A stretch of 64,000 nucleotides of DNA from Coptis chinensis. Its lineage: Eukaryota > Streptophyta > Magnoliopsida > Ranunculales > Ranunculaceae. Positions 1 through 11,837 of the stretch are shown piece after piece. The notes under the pieces were generated by a model. It was given only the letters and a program-made list of their open reading frames with translations, ran no database searches and was not told where the DNA came from. The position numbers were made by a program, and so were the translations under genes. The stretch lies in NCBI GenBank assembly GCA_015680905.1, contig CM027381.1, positions 53,262,501 through 53,326,500 on the forward strand, in the 5' to 3' direction. How positions within the stretch are numbered: position 1 is the first letter of the stretch; each line of letters starts with the position of its first letter.

Positions 1-72
1 TCTTCATATATTTACACTAGAGAAATCTTTGTTTTCTTTTCTTCTTCTAACTGAGTTTTCTTAACCTTGTTC

Positions 73-97
73 TTTTTTTTTTTTTTTTTTTTTTTTT
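73..97. repeat. poly-T tract (T25)
   Basis: A run of 25 T in the 3' noncoding part of element A'. The matching part of element A (from 7810) is T-rich but not a pure run. Confidence 0.95.
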
Positions 98-581
98 AAC
101 TAGATGGCTTAAGAACATGATTTTATTTTTATTTTTTTAAGCAAAGTAACCGACTTTTATTTGGGACAAGTCTTTCTCTTTATTCTTTCCACATTTCATC
201 TTATTTCTCATACCCATCACTTAGGTAGGTTCTTTTATTTAGTTTAATAGATGGGTAAGGAATTTTTTTGGTGAAAGTGAAAGGTTTGATGAAAGGTTCA
301 GGTGGAGTGACTAGCGGTAAAATTTTTAACAGTAAGAATTTTTAGCTATGTCGATCCAAAGATAGCCTAAATTCTCCTAGGGTTTAAATTGGTGATCAAG
401 TAAGTAGATCGTGATTTTCTCTAATCGGAAAATTTTCATGATTCGCAAGCGGTGACCGGTAAGAGTATATACTGATCTTGAAAAGTGCGAGCTCGTTTTT
501 AGGTTGGAGATAACACAACCTATGATGTTAAATAATGTATGACCACGGAGCTAGGGGCAATCAATACAAAGACAAGCGGCC

Positions 582-1150
582 TCATTGGCGGTGAGAAAAA
601 TGCCGCCTCCCATAATGTTCGGGAGTACAAATAACATCATGAGTCCCCATGTTCATGGTCATGCTTGCTAAAGGGAATGGTGACATCACGCCATGCCACA
701 TGGCCATTTCCTTCTCATTTAATCTCAAGACCATCACCGTGACGCTTCCACTCGAAACGCTTTTGCCACCGAAAGGCACCGGTAAGAATTATGATAGATG
801 TAATGCCATGATGCAACAGATCGTGATATGGAAGATCCAAAGTTAGTGCAAGTTGTTGTTCAGAAAAGATATGAGGTGTGTCACCAACTTGGATTGTGAA
901 CCCGTCTAAGTAGAAACCATGTGCATGGTTGAATCTTTGTGTCTTCCATATTAGCATAAAAGTATGGAGCCAAACTTCGAGAATAAGTTTGGTCAGGTTG
1001 AAGAATTAGGAAGACCATCCAATGTCCGCAAATGTAGTCACGGAAGAGATGGCCATATAGGTATTGGAATCCATCATAGACTAAAGGATTGCTTTCGGGA
1101 ATGAGTTTGGGAGGTACAATGTTTGATGAAGATGCAATTGATAAAGACAT
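582..1150 (-). pseudogene. degraded coding remnant 3' of the post-pol ORF
   Basis: Three overlapping minus-strand open stretches (1150-881, 957-715, 779-582) are offset in frame and read like one decayed ORF. The end (around a motif SMTMNMGT) weakly resembles the minus-strand reading near 9450-9350 of element A (SLSLNVGT). I do not recognise the protein. It may be a second ORF, or the far C-terminal part of the post-pol ORF at 1474-2330. Nothing shows it is functional. Confidence 0.35.
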
Positions 1151-1473
1151 ATATTGGATGAAGTAAAGAAATAGGTAACGACAAAGGCAAACTGGATGGA
1201 TAAATGAGTATGTAAGAGAATAGACCCTCCTGTAAGCACATGTTAAATTATATTAGTCACAACGCAAATGATGACAATCCTATTAAGCATTTCATACAAA
1301 AGAAGACACAAAAGTAAGACAAAATTCATAATACGACGAAAAATGTAATAACATATATGAGTGTTTATTTATTGACTTAGTAATAGTAGAAAACTATGGA
1401 TTTGTTATGTTGATCTTGGAGACGATATCGTGCACTGGACTATTTAGGTCTTCCATTTGTTGGCGAGTTGCAT

Positions 1474-2330
1474 CTAATGTCCCCTTGGTTGGAAGAGAGT
1501 ACGCTTTGATTTTCCATTAGGGAGGCGTGAGTTTGTTTGGATCGGAGAATGATTTTCCAAGATCTCCTCCCCGTTCAACATCATGCATTGCTTGACGATC
1601 TTGGAAATCTGAAGAGTTATGATGATGATATTCTGACGAGCGTGTAGTTCCCTCAAACCATGATGAAGAAGTTTAATTCCTTCCATGGGATTAATAATGT
1701 TCAGCATGGCATTTTCATCAAATAAATGGTCAATTTGAGCTTGGGTCGCTTCTCGTTCCTCTATCGAAAGTATCGAGGGAGTCCAAAACCAATGGAGTAA
1801 TATGTTTGGAGTACTTTTATTTGTGCTCTTTGAAGGGGTGTCTTTGGAGAAATTCTTGGATAACCCTAACGATCATAATCACAAGCACTAAAGTGGGTAG
1901 GGGTGCTGACCTTCTTGTTTTCTTGGTGATTACATTCCAGAGGTGTTTGATTAGACAAAAGTCATCTCTTTGAGTCTGCAAAATCCAAAGTAGGTGAAGT
2001 TGAGGCTTTGTGACTTCTGATTGGTGTGATGTACCTACCACATTGTGTCCCAACCAGTGGAGCACAACACGTTGATTCTGTTTCAAACAGCGTTGAAGAA
2101 CAATGTGATGTGTATTTCCGACTTCGTCATGAGATACGAGTTCTCGTAGTAAAGTTTTGGCGGAATCAAATGATGACTCTTGAAAAAGGGGACCCCGGGT
2201 ATTCACTGATTTGAAGTATGTCGGAGATAATTTCCTTAGTCAATTCGACGTTGTCCATAGGCATTGAAGTAGAATTTTCCATTTTCAGATCCGCTTAAAT
2301 TGGTAGAACATCAAAACCAATTCGGGAATA
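1474..2330 (-). pseudogene. post-pol ORF remnant, putative plant transposon protein-like (A' copy)
   Basis: The main open stretch is 2206-1817, followed by 1707-1474. It carries the block LHLLWILQTQ, then DFCLIKHLWNVI and SAPLPTLVL, which aligns with the same block in element A (11504-11136), C- (27543-27328) and C+ (44190-44310). Upstream (2285-2215) VELTKE aligns with the ELTKE/ELTNE of the C copies. The later part (NPMEGIKLLHHG) matches QPMDGIQFLHGG in C-. The pattern (hydrophobic LLYAI-like helix, then a leucine-rich block after APxP) fits Pfam 'putative plant transposon protein', a domain of unknown function often tied to gypsy elements. Frameshifts make it a pseudogene. Confidence 0.6.
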
Positions 2331-2879
2331 ACCAAATGCTGAATGATATAGAAGAGGCCCATCCGCCGATGATTTCGTGTCAAAATTAGGAGAAAACCGG
2401 CATCTTCGAAGTTTTCGTAGTCTTTCTCTGGGTTATTTTTCTTGGTTTGATCCATTGGTAGTATTACTGAGGGAAGGATAGTGAAAATTGTTTGAATAAG
2501 AGTGGCTAAAAAAGAAGAGATTTATAGCCAATCTATGAGTCCAATACTAATCACGATTCTAAGTGTAGTTAATGACCCATGTGATTATGAAACGGCATCA
2601 AAGGGGATCCATAGTAAGTCTTGTCATGTAAGATATCCAAATACAATTAATGAGATGGTTCAATGTTAGAAAATACGGGAGGAAAGTTTCACGGAGATAG
2701 TTAGACTTACACGTAATTTCAAAAATGATTATCATAACTCAAGAATAGAATATGGATAGAATAATCGAGTTTGCATGTGTGACAAGTGTTATCGTGCCTT
2801 GTAGCGTCTTGCGATCTTCTCTGAACACCATATGTATCAATTAATTATTTTGGTGAGTTTTGGATGGCCTTTCTTTGTT

Positions 2880-2965
2880 ATGGTTATTTATTTACTTATT
2901 TATTTTATTATTATTATTATTTTTATTTTTATTATTTTTATTATTATTGTTATTTTATTTTTTTT
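2880..2965. repeat. ATT-rich microsatellite
   Basis: Degenerate (TTA/ATT)n tract. It produces a spurious hydrophobic open frame on the plus strand (2832-3254) that should not be read as a membrane protein. The rest of 2484-3300 shows no recognisable coding signal. Confidence 0.85.
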
Positions 2966-3307
2966 TAGAGAGGAAAAGATAACTAATATACACAAATATT
3001 TAATACGGAACTTCTCCATTCAATGCGTAACCCGCATAAAATGTGAGAATTATTTAACACACCATACTAATATACAAAATGAAAATCAGAGAAAAAGAGA
3101 TGGTTACATAGATCTAGATGTTACGGATCATGTTATGCATGAGTGTGAGGAGAATAATGATAAACACTGTTATCCACGAATCTTTGTGATAGCCCATTTC
3201 AAGATTGCTCCTTTTCCCATCGCTCTATTTAATTCATTATGTTCAAGAAATTGAGAATTTGTGAAGAGGGAGAAAGGGAATGAGTTAAAAGTGGAAAAGG
3301 AGAGTTG

Positions 3308-3315
3308 TATTTATA
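3308..3315 (-). promoter_or_regulatory. TATA-like box upstream of the A' post-pol ORF
   Basis: On the minus strand this reads TATAAATA. It is followed by a pyrimidine-rich leader and an ATG at 3220-3218, roughly 100 bp away. Similar boxes lie upstream of the post-pol ORF in element A (about 12052-12060) and in C- (28273-28282). Function is inferred from position and sequence only. Confidence 0.4.
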
Positions 3316-3589
3316 ACTTGATTTCCTGACCGTTGGGCATCCGGCCGTTGGAATCAGTCCGTTTGGTTCTCAATTGTTGGGCTTTGAGAGTAGGCTCAAT
3401 GCATCAAGGGACAACTAATATAGTAGGAATTATAATAATTTTTCATAACTTAAATAATTTCTCATTCAAACCGTCTAGAGATACAAAATTATGAAAATCA
3501 ACCGATATATAATATTTTAACACAAGAAAACTAAAAATGCAATGCATAAGGGAAATAAACGACTCTTGAATCCTCCAAGTTAGCGGAAG

Positions 3590-4137
3590 ATGAACCTGTG
3601 TTTTCACGTCGTTAATTTAACTTCCTCGGGCTGGTTTCGACCGGGTCCGAATGTGGCCTATAGGATCAGAGCAATTGATCTTGGAATTGAAGCTGATTTG
3701 CCATCATCATTTTTGAAACGGCCTTGGCGATTTCATTTTCTTCGGAAGTCATTTTGGGAAGTAATCATCTCTTCCCCGACGAAGAAACATCCTAGCATAC
3801 TAGTGTTCATGTGTCTCAAGGCTTCTATGGAGTGTTGATTCGCATGGTAGCCTCATTAAAAACGATCGGGTGGTGAAGGGGGAGGAGGAGGTACGCTATC
3901 ACGCTCAATGTCATCTCTAGCTCTTGGTCCCAGTGGTCTAGAACACAAGTCTCGAAAATTCCAAAATTCTTGAAAGACCTTGTTGGAATGAAAGGAGTGG
4001 GATGGAACCCTAAATTAAACATAAAATGAGTAACAAGTACAGCAAGAGGAGTTGACTTGTTTGACGCTGTAAGAACATGGGCCTTAAAATAGACCATCTG
4101 AAAGTGTGCTTCTTCTCTTGGAGGATCCACAGCCAGT
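3590..4137 (-). pseudogene. unrecognised open region in A'
   Basis: A 101-codon open stretch (4130-3825) is rich in hydrophobic residues and contains VLVTHFMFNLGFHPTPF. Open pieces continue leftward to 3590 with stops. It could be the N-terminal half of the A' env-position ORF, but lies upstream of the TATA-like box at 3308, so it may be a separate fragment. I do not recognise it. Confidence 0.25.
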
Positions 4138-4401
4138 GCAAGAATGTCTTGTCCATCAGGCGTCTTTGAAGTTCCAATGGCGTTGCAAGCCAGCCACTTT
4201 AGTGATGGCTAGTTGGTTTTGGCTCCCCGATGCAGTGCTGGTACACGCCAGTTCGAGCCATCATTGTACTCTCCTCTAGAAGCATGTCAAACATCAAATC
4301 CCTGCGTAGTCGGATCCGACAATAATAGGACTATCGACTATCGAGTTTATCGAATCTGTGTTGTATTCGATATTAACTCTAGCGTGAGTTCAATTCCAAC
4401 C

Positions 4402-5865
4402 TGATAAGAGCCCAAAACTGTAGTTTTAACCCTGTAATAGTCATACTATTAGACCAATTATGTGAGTAATAATTAAGAGTTAACACCGATTAAAGTGTTT
4501 TATACATTTCGGGCTTCAAAAGTCCATTATGTGTGCAGAAATGTGCCACTTTAGCGAGATAAAGGAGCAAAGGTGGGTTACTAAGGAGTTCCGTTGATTA
4601 AAGGCCATGATTCAAGAAGATAAAGCATTTCTAAAGCCCGCCAAAAGCTGAAAAGTCGGCGAGTGAAACAGCGATACAGTCGTAGAACTTCCGGGCCGTA
4701 TCTTTGGACTCAGACCTCAGAATGGCGCCTACCTTATGTCAAACGACCAGCTCGGAAAGAGTTTACAAATGGTCATCCAAGCCTTGACCCAATCAGAGGA
4801 GCAAAACTGGACGAAAAGTCTGTTGAAGCCAACTTCAGGTTGAAGAGGCCTTTTGGTGAAAGAATGGTTTTGGGCCCGATTCTTCGCCCAAAACATGGCT
4901 CAAGCCCATGCACGATTTTGATCTGAATGTATAAAAAACAAAAGCTTAGCTCTTTGTTAATGGTAGATAGTTAGACCTAGATTAGAATTAGATTAGTTAG
5001 CCTCCATTAATGACTTTTTAGAACTTAGTTTTAGAATTTCATTTCTTGTTTTTATTTAATTCCTTGAATGATTGTTAGGCCATTTAATTAGATAAATAAA
5101 ATAGTTATTATTATTCAATTTCAATTTTTGTCATTTGCATTTATAGATCTAGTTTAAATTCTTGTTCTTTTTCATTCTTAGTTAATTAATTAGATTTCAA
5201 TTATTGTTTAATTTAGATTTGTAAAGTTAAATTTGATATGATGTGTAGTTATAATTCAATGGGAAATGATGGGTTGATGACTCAAGGCTAAAAACCTCCA
5301 TTAGAGGGATTGATGAAGCTTTGATGAAAACTTAGTGGTTTAGTATAGAAGCATTGCGGAATCTTTTCCACTCTAGAAGGTCGCGTGATTAAGCCATGAG
5401 AATGGCCACCGACCTCACATATACAGTTAGCATTTGGTAGAAATGCCATGAACACTAGGGATTAGAACTGAAATTCTTGAACGTGGAAGAATCCAGGATA
5501 CAAGAATCTATGATAGGTTATCAAGTTGGATTCGAGGTGGATTCAATTCCCTTCTAATCCTTTATCTAGATTAAAAACAATCATATTTCCATAGCATTAA
5601 AGTAGTTTAAATTCAAAATAATCATTTTCATATTGCATCGTAGTATAATTCCCTTAATTAAAGCTCTCATTAGACTTAAGAACGATTAGTTAACTAGGAA
5701 AACATCACATGCTAGAAAACTAGGAGGAACGAATTTGTTACTCCACTCATTTCATAGAATTGAGTAGAAACTTTGATAAATATAGACCGTAATAAGTTTT
5801 AGTTTACTTCGTTTGAGTTTTGAGTTTTATCGCTCATTTAAGTAAACTATATTTAATTTTATATC
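4402..5865 (+). repeat. LTR of the A family, plus orientation (solo or orphan)
   Basis: It begins TGATAAGAGCCC and is the reverse complement, over its whole length, of the A 5' LTR at 19051-20526. It contains a TATA-like box (TATAAAAAA at 4930) in the position matching the other LTR copies. The end near 5865 is approximate: it has drifted from TTTATCA to TTTATATC. No PBS follows and no PPT precedes, so it is a solo LTR or a remnant. A clear 5-bp TSD is not visible. Confidence 0.85.
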
Positions 5866-5889
5866 GAAACGTCATCTTTACACTTCAGC

Positions 5890-7090
5890 ATTGTTGATTA
5901 CTTGAATTTAACTTCGAATGCTATGGAAATATAATTGTGCTTGAATCAGATAAAGGATTAGGGAATTGAATCCACCTCAATCCAACTTAATAGCCTAACA
6001 TAGATTCTTGTATCTCGATTTCACGCTCCACGAAGAAATTCGAAGTTCTAATCCCTAGTGTTCATGGCATTTCTGCAGTATTAACTAGCATGTGAGGTCG
6101 CCCACCCATTCTCATGGCGAATCACGACCTTCTAGATTGGAATAGATTCTACAATGTTTCTACACTATACCACTAAGTTTTCATCAAGGTTTCATCAACC
6201 CCTCTAATGGAGGTTTTATTTTGAGTCATCAAACCATCATTTCCCATTTCATTATAACTACACATCATATTAAAATTCTAACTTAACTAAATTAACTAAC
6301 AATAGTTCAATCTATTTTAAACTACTGAATGATAATCAACAAGAATTAAAATCAGATCTATAAATTGAAATAACACAATTAAATTGAGAAAATAACTATT
6401 TTATTTATCTAATCAATCAAGAACAATGATTCAAAGACTTAATCTAAAACAAGAATTGAAAATGGAACTAAAGCTTATTTTAATTAATGAAAACAGATCT
6501 AGAATTATCTATATTATTTTAGGTCTAACTAGCTACCCTTAACAAAGAGCTAAGCTTTGGTTTTTATACTTTCAGATCCAAAATCGTGCATGGGCTTGGA
6601 GCCATGTTTTGGGCCGAAGAATCAAAGCCCAAAACCCAATTCTTCGATCAAAAGGCCTCTTCAGCTGCAGTTGGCTTCTACAGACTTTTCGTTCACTTTG
6701 CTCTTCTGATTGGGTCAATGCTTAGACCATTGGAAAGCTCTTCCGAGCGGTCGTTTTGACATAAGGTAGGCCCAATTCGAGGTCTAAGTCAAAGATATGG
6801 CTTTGGAAGTCTGGCGACTTGTGTCGCTTCAAGGCTGTGTCGACTTTTCAGCTTTGACCGTGCTTTAGGAAGGCTTTATCTTCTTGAATCTTGGCCTTTA
6901 ATCACGGAACTCCTTAGTAACCAACCTTTCTCCTTTATCTCACTAAAGTGGCACATTTCGCATATAATGGACTTTGAAGCACTGAAATGCATAAAACACG
7001 TGTCGGTGTTAACTCTTAATTATTACTCACATAATCGGGTCCAAAAGTATGTTTTAAAAGGATTAAAACTACAGTTTTGGGCTCTTATCA
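5890..7090 (-). repeat. 3' LTR of element A, missing about 250 bp of its outer end
   Basis: From 5897 it matches 19308 onward of the 5' LTR, and it ends ...GGGCTCTTATCA at 7090. The portion matching 19051-19300 is missing. Together with the plus-orientation copy at 4402-5865 it forms a large imperfect palindrome. A TATA-like box lies at 6561-6568 on the minus strand. Confidence 0.85.
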
Positions 7091-7104
7091 AACCACCCCA
7101 AAAC
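7091..7104 (-). other. polypurine tract of element A
   Basis: On the minus strand it reads GTTTTGGGGTGGTT, directly before the LTR start TGATAAGAG. The PPT of C+ (47941-47953, TTTGGGGGTGGTT) is almost identical. PPTs prime plus-strand DNA synthesis in LTR retrotransposons. Confidence 0.8.
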
Positions 7105-8640
7105 AGCATTTTGCTTGTCCCTCAAGCAAAGATGAGAAATTAGAATAAGTGACCAAAAGTGGAGTTCTATCTACTATCGTTTATTGAAAGTCGCGATTGC
7201 ATTGACCATATGCAACAAGGCCGTCCTTAAACCACTAGGAATTCCTAGTGGACGAAGTTATAGCCCTCGTGAGAGTTTTTCGCTGAAGGTACTCACACAA
7301 ACTTCAATTATACTACAACGACTAAGAAATAAAACTATTGTTTCCTCATTCATGTCCCAACTATCTATACATCTCACTAGCAAATGAATAAGAATAACCA
7401 AGTCAAAAACCTAAGCTAATATATGCATAATAATCAATCATCTATGATACAAATATATATACTATGAGTAATACTATGAAATGCCTAGCAGGTTCATTTC
7501 TGAAAACTCGGAATAGCGTCCTTACGTAGGTCCTCACATAAATGTCAAGACAAAAACCACTCTAATTTTTCCACTCAAGTTTCGCTACTCCAGTATGCAG
7601 TGGGCACACTTTACCTTACAATCTCAATGGCAACAAGGAAGCCGGAGTCGATCAAACACATCTGCCACTTACTATCACACTAACCTATTCCTAATTGAGC
7701 TAGAGGTCTTTATTAGGTGTTGTGGGGATTAGGAGATGGTTTAAGAAGGAAGGAAATGGATATTCAAAAGGACAAGTCTGAGATAATAGAGTCTTCATAT
7801 TATGTAACTTAGAGAAAACCTTGTTATTTTCTTTTTGCTTCTATACTTTGTTTCCATCCTTAGCCATATTTTTCTTTTTCTTTTCTTTGGCTTTTGACTC
7901 CCTTTTATTCTATTTTTGGAGTTTTATTTATTTCTATATTTTTTCTTTTCCTTGGATGGAAACTTCTTTTTCTTTTCCTCAACAACTAACTAATTTTTGT
8001 TTTACAATGTGTTTTCTCTTCTTCTTTCTTCACTCATTCTATTCTCGGACTTATTCTAAATTGGGTAGGTTGATTTTTATTTATTTTTTTTTTTTTTTTA
8101 ATTTTTGTAACAGGTAAAGGAATTGTGGTTTATGGAAGGCTAAAGAAAAGAGGGGCTTAATTAGCTGAAAATAATTCATAGGTTTGAATTTTTGGCTATA
8201 TCGATCCAAAAAGGGCCTAAATTCTCGCTTTTAGATATGGCATAATGATCAAGCAAGTGGACGGTGATTTCTATCCGGATTTTACTTCTCCCTTGTGTCA
8301 TTTCTCAAATGTTCCACTCATATAAGGCTTTTAAGCTATATTCTCACAGATTTGTAGAATAAGTACTCTAGCCTAGATTTTAAACTTCATCGCTAACAAT
8401 CATAGATCTTGATGTAATATATTTATAGATAGATGCAAAGATTATTACCTACATATTAACCTAAGTTTCTAACAATTATTCTGATGCAAAAGCTACGTGA
8501 GACTTCTAGATTGTTAAGAGCATAGAGAAAGAAAACAATACCAATTAGCATAAACTTATTTATTTATATTTTTGAATTTTTTTTTGAAATTTTAACTAGA
8601 AACAAATGCATATTATACATATCTATATCCTCATAGATGC
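7105..8640 (-). other. 3' untranslated region of element A
   Basis: No coding signal. It contains the element-family signature CTTGAGGGACAAG (7114-7126, minus strand). It also has a block near 7190-7280, with 'ccactaggaattcctagtgg', that recurs before the C+ 3' LTR (about 47780-47860); a looser version precedes the B 3' LTR (about 35840-35930). The stretch 7800-8100 is a T-rich low-complexity run, and 7791-8300 matches the start of the window. Confidence 0.7.
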
Positions 8641-8657
8641 CTTAATTACACATGTTT

Positions 8658-9830
8658 CTATGCCCCTAAACAAGAATCATGCTTTGTCCTCAAAGTATTG
8701 TAAATAAAGAGGGTAGGAAAAATACCATTGAAACGTGTGAAATTCAGGAACATCTGCAAAACAAAGTTAGAACGTACTAATATAGGAAATAAAAACTGAC
8801 GCAACTCTATAAGAGTTCCACCCATTATGGGGTTAACAAAAATGAAATTGCTTGGGACATAAGTAGACACTAAAAAACTAAAACTTACCTTATCTCCCCG
8901 CTTAAGCATCCTCCTCCTCATTAAAGATATGAGGTTCCTTCGCGATCCCGCCACCATTATAACTTGCCAAGCTTGCCGCCATTTATCATCTACTAATGCT
9001 AACCTGTTAAGTGTTATTATGTCCGATGGGATGTACGGGCGACCAAATGAGGTCGCGCACTTTGCCATCCCAGCCTAAGTCATTATTCGTGAATGAGCTT
9101 AACCACCTATTGGTGGGTCTCATGACTTCAACCCTTTCCAACTGTGGAATTGTGCACGTAATAATTTGTGTAAACAACTACGCGATGATGGCTTTACCAA
9201 CACAGGCATAAGAAGATACTTACGCCTCATGGTTTGGGCTCTCTTTAAGACTAGTGACCAAAACTCGGGAATGTCATAACGGGCGACGCCCCTCGCCTAA
9301 AGCGAGGAAAATATCACCAGCAGCATCGTTTTGCAGAAATGAACCGCCATTCCCCAAAATATTCATCGGGATGAATAACATGGTGGTGCCTACGTTTAAG
9401 GAAAGGCTACCAAGGGCAATGCTATATATCGCCTCGGTCCATTACTCGAAATACCCTCCCCCATAATAATCATGGAAATATGTATAATCATAAAGATATG
9501 CATTATCGGTCATATATGCCCATGTGTGAACGGGGATCGTATTGGTATTCCTAAAACTAAGGCGACCAAATTTTATTGAATTCATGTGTCGTGGTCATCG
9601 ACTACAACGGAGAATTCTTGATCTCCATCCCGATTACAATAGAATTTAACGTGGTCATAGAAATAAGTAGTAAGTTGTGGTGAATATGACTCGTCATCAC
9701 TTACCGATGAGATGACGCCATCCTAATCGGGCAGGATCCCGTGGTCGGAACCCGTGTCCATAGGTCTCGTGCCCAACACATCTTCGAAAAGACTGTTTAG
9801 GTATGACTACGAGGAGATGTCATCTTAACT
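8658..9830 (-). pseudogene. degraded coding remnants 3' of the A post-pol ORF
   Basis: Minus-strand readings at 9470-9240 and 9068-8658 are open for long stretches but broken by stops, and protein-like pieces continue up to 9830. The piece near 9450-9350 weakly resembles the A' remnant at 779-582. Just left of 8690, the minus strand has TTTGAGGACAAAGC followed by a G-rich stretch (8684-8664), the signature normally found before a PPT. This raises the possibility that a second element's 3' end is buried here. Protein identity unknown. Confidence 0.35.
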
Positions 9831-10699
9831 ACTCTTTGAACAATTCCACAAAAATCTTGAATGACCCCCGTGAAAATTGGAAATTTCCGCGTTCAAAGAA
9901 GGCGCTGCGGCGCTGGCCAGATAGGTATGGTCAGCTCTTGTGGTAAATGCGATTATAGTGTTATGGCGCTGGTCGGGCTTTAGGTTTGGTATGAGGGCTG
10001 GTCGCCAGTATGAGGGCGGGCGGCTCGACAAAATTCTTCAAAAAAAAAGTAAAGGGGCGAAAGGGTGCGCTCACATGCAGCCATAAGCCCCCAAAACCGA
10101 GTTTAGAGCAAAAAGATAGTAAAACTTGGAGTGGATAGTGCGGGATGATGGTGGGATGTATTGTGGTTTGTTAGTGTAGAAAGAAGGGAGTTTAAATAGG
10201 TTATGAGCTTCCAAAACGAATCGGGAAGTTCCCTATTTGTTTGAAGGCAATTTCCGGAAATAGGAAAATTCCCAAAACCGAAAACGGAAACAAGCCATTT
10301 TCATGATTTCCTAAAAATCCTGGTATCTTTCATACTGGATTTAGAATAGGAACTTCTAAACTCTCCTAGATTTCATGCTACCACCACACAAGTCATAGAT
10401 ATGCCGATATCGGCCAAATTATCAACCTTTCCTCCAAGACAACTTCACATATATATGATCATATAACGACTTATGCTCGGTCTAAATATTTCCACCCCCA
10501 AACAAGTCGGGAAGGTGGGATAAATGATAAAACAAGCAGTACTTGAAAATAACCAATTATATTAAAAATAAAATAAAATGTAAATCCAAACAACATTAAA
10601 TAAACACATTACTATTTAAATTTAACTACTGAATTAAAATCCTTCTAATAAAATGAAATTATGAAATAACAAATAACTCCAACCGGGTGAACACCTAGT
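9831..10699. other. no gene recognised
   Basis: Between the two remnant ORFs of element A. Contains GC-richer sequence around 9880-10030 and AT-rich sequence from 10540 to 10680. I see no intact ORF or repeat unit. Confidence 0.4.
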
Positions 10700-11837
10700 T
10701 TTGTGATGATGATGGACCCCGAGATGGAGATTGGCTTGAACCCTTCGTTCTTTGGCGACGCCATGCTGTCGCCGGACTAAAATAAAAAACAGAGTCCTCC
10801 ACGGGTGGGCATCGTCAGAGCATCTCTATTCGAACAAGCGTTGGGCTTCCATCTCAAGCATCGAAAATTATTGCATACCGGGTTTGTTGTTGTTTTGGTG
10901 GATAGTCTCCATATTATACAAGATATCATCCGGAACCCTTCGAAAGCATTTCAAATCTCCTCGAAAGGTTCCCTTGCTTCTTTTGAACTACTATCCGTCT
11001 ATTTCGGATATCTCCACAAATACCATAAACGCACCGCAAGGCAGCTTTGCAACACTTGCATGCGTTCTATATTAGAATTACACTTCTAATGCATCTTCAT
11101 CCATCCATGTCATATCTTCCCTTTCATCCTCCGACTCATCCATTTTTTCTTCGACAACGCCAAGTCTCTTGGATGCAATCCGTATAGATACTTGCATTAG
11201 AATGCAATTTGATTTTAATAGAGCAGATCTTTGCGACAGCTCTAAAGGAGAGCATGATCTTAGTGATCAATATGGGAAGAGGCGCTAAACTCTTCCCCAC
11301 TCCTCGAATCACATTAAACATTAAATCAAGGATGCAGAAATTATACTTCTTTGTTTGCAAAATCCAGAGAACGTGCAGACATTGCAGGCCGATGTCACTG
11401 ACTTTGTCTTTCCCGAGGACGTTCCTACCAATCCACTGAGCTACAGCCAGTTGATTGGTTCTAAGGGTGGTCTGGGGACGAATGGGATGTCGGATTGTAT
11501 TCACCCTCCACGACCAGTATCCTTCATCAAAGCAGGAACTCCAAAGATAATTTGGATTCCTGAATTGTCGTTACTAGGTTGCTTTCAAAGCGTAATTCCC
11601 TAGATCAAGCCTAACAACTGCCGCTAGCGTTTCTCTCGCGTTCCTCCTAACTTTATGAAAATCCTATCCCCTTCCAATTTCGCTTTTTATAAAACTGTTC
11701 TACCAAATCATAGTGATAGAACTCCTCGGTTGAGTACCACAAAATTTCCAATGTCTCTTGAACATCTCCCGTCGTAAAATGGCTAAACCGCCGGAAGCAA
11801 ACGCGTGTTCCGCAAAATTCTACGTCGTAAGCGCCAT
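10700..11837 (-). pseudogene. post-pol ORF of element A, putative plant transposon protein-like
   Basis: The likely start is ATG at 11837-11835, about 215 bp after a TATA-like box. The best preserved part is 11504-11136: QWIGRNVLG, then LHVLWILQTK, NFCILDLMFNVI and LAPLPILI. These align with the same blocks in A', C- and C+. Coding-like sequence with stops runs on to about 10740 (PDDILYNMET, EMEAQRLFE). The family is a Pfam domain of unknown function found with plant gypsy elements. It occupies the env position of an Athila element, but I see no signal peptide or transmembrane segment to support an envelope role. Broken by several stops. Confidence 0.6.

Larger units (their letters stand above)
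1..4401 (-). mobile_element. 3' part of an Athila-like Ty3/gypsy element (A'), truncated
   Basis: The first 470 bases are clearly similar to 7791-8300, the 3' untranslated part of element A, in the same orientation. Shared strings include 'ctatatcgatccaaa'-like and 'cctaaattctc' segments. To the right lie degraded coding remnants (582-1150), a post-pol ORF remnant (1474-2330) and a TATA-like box (3308-3315), the same order as in A. The 3' LTR would lie left of the window. No gag or pol is present before the solo-type LTR at 4402. Family membership is inferred from these similarities. Confidence 0.65.

Noticed and set aside
2832-3254. Hydrophobic plus-strand ORF as a membrane protein
   Set aside because: The hydrophobic part is an ATT microsatellite; the rest has no family features.
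7821-8117. Phe-rich plus-strand ORF
   Set aside because: Composition of a T-rich low-complexity tract in the 3' UTR of element A.
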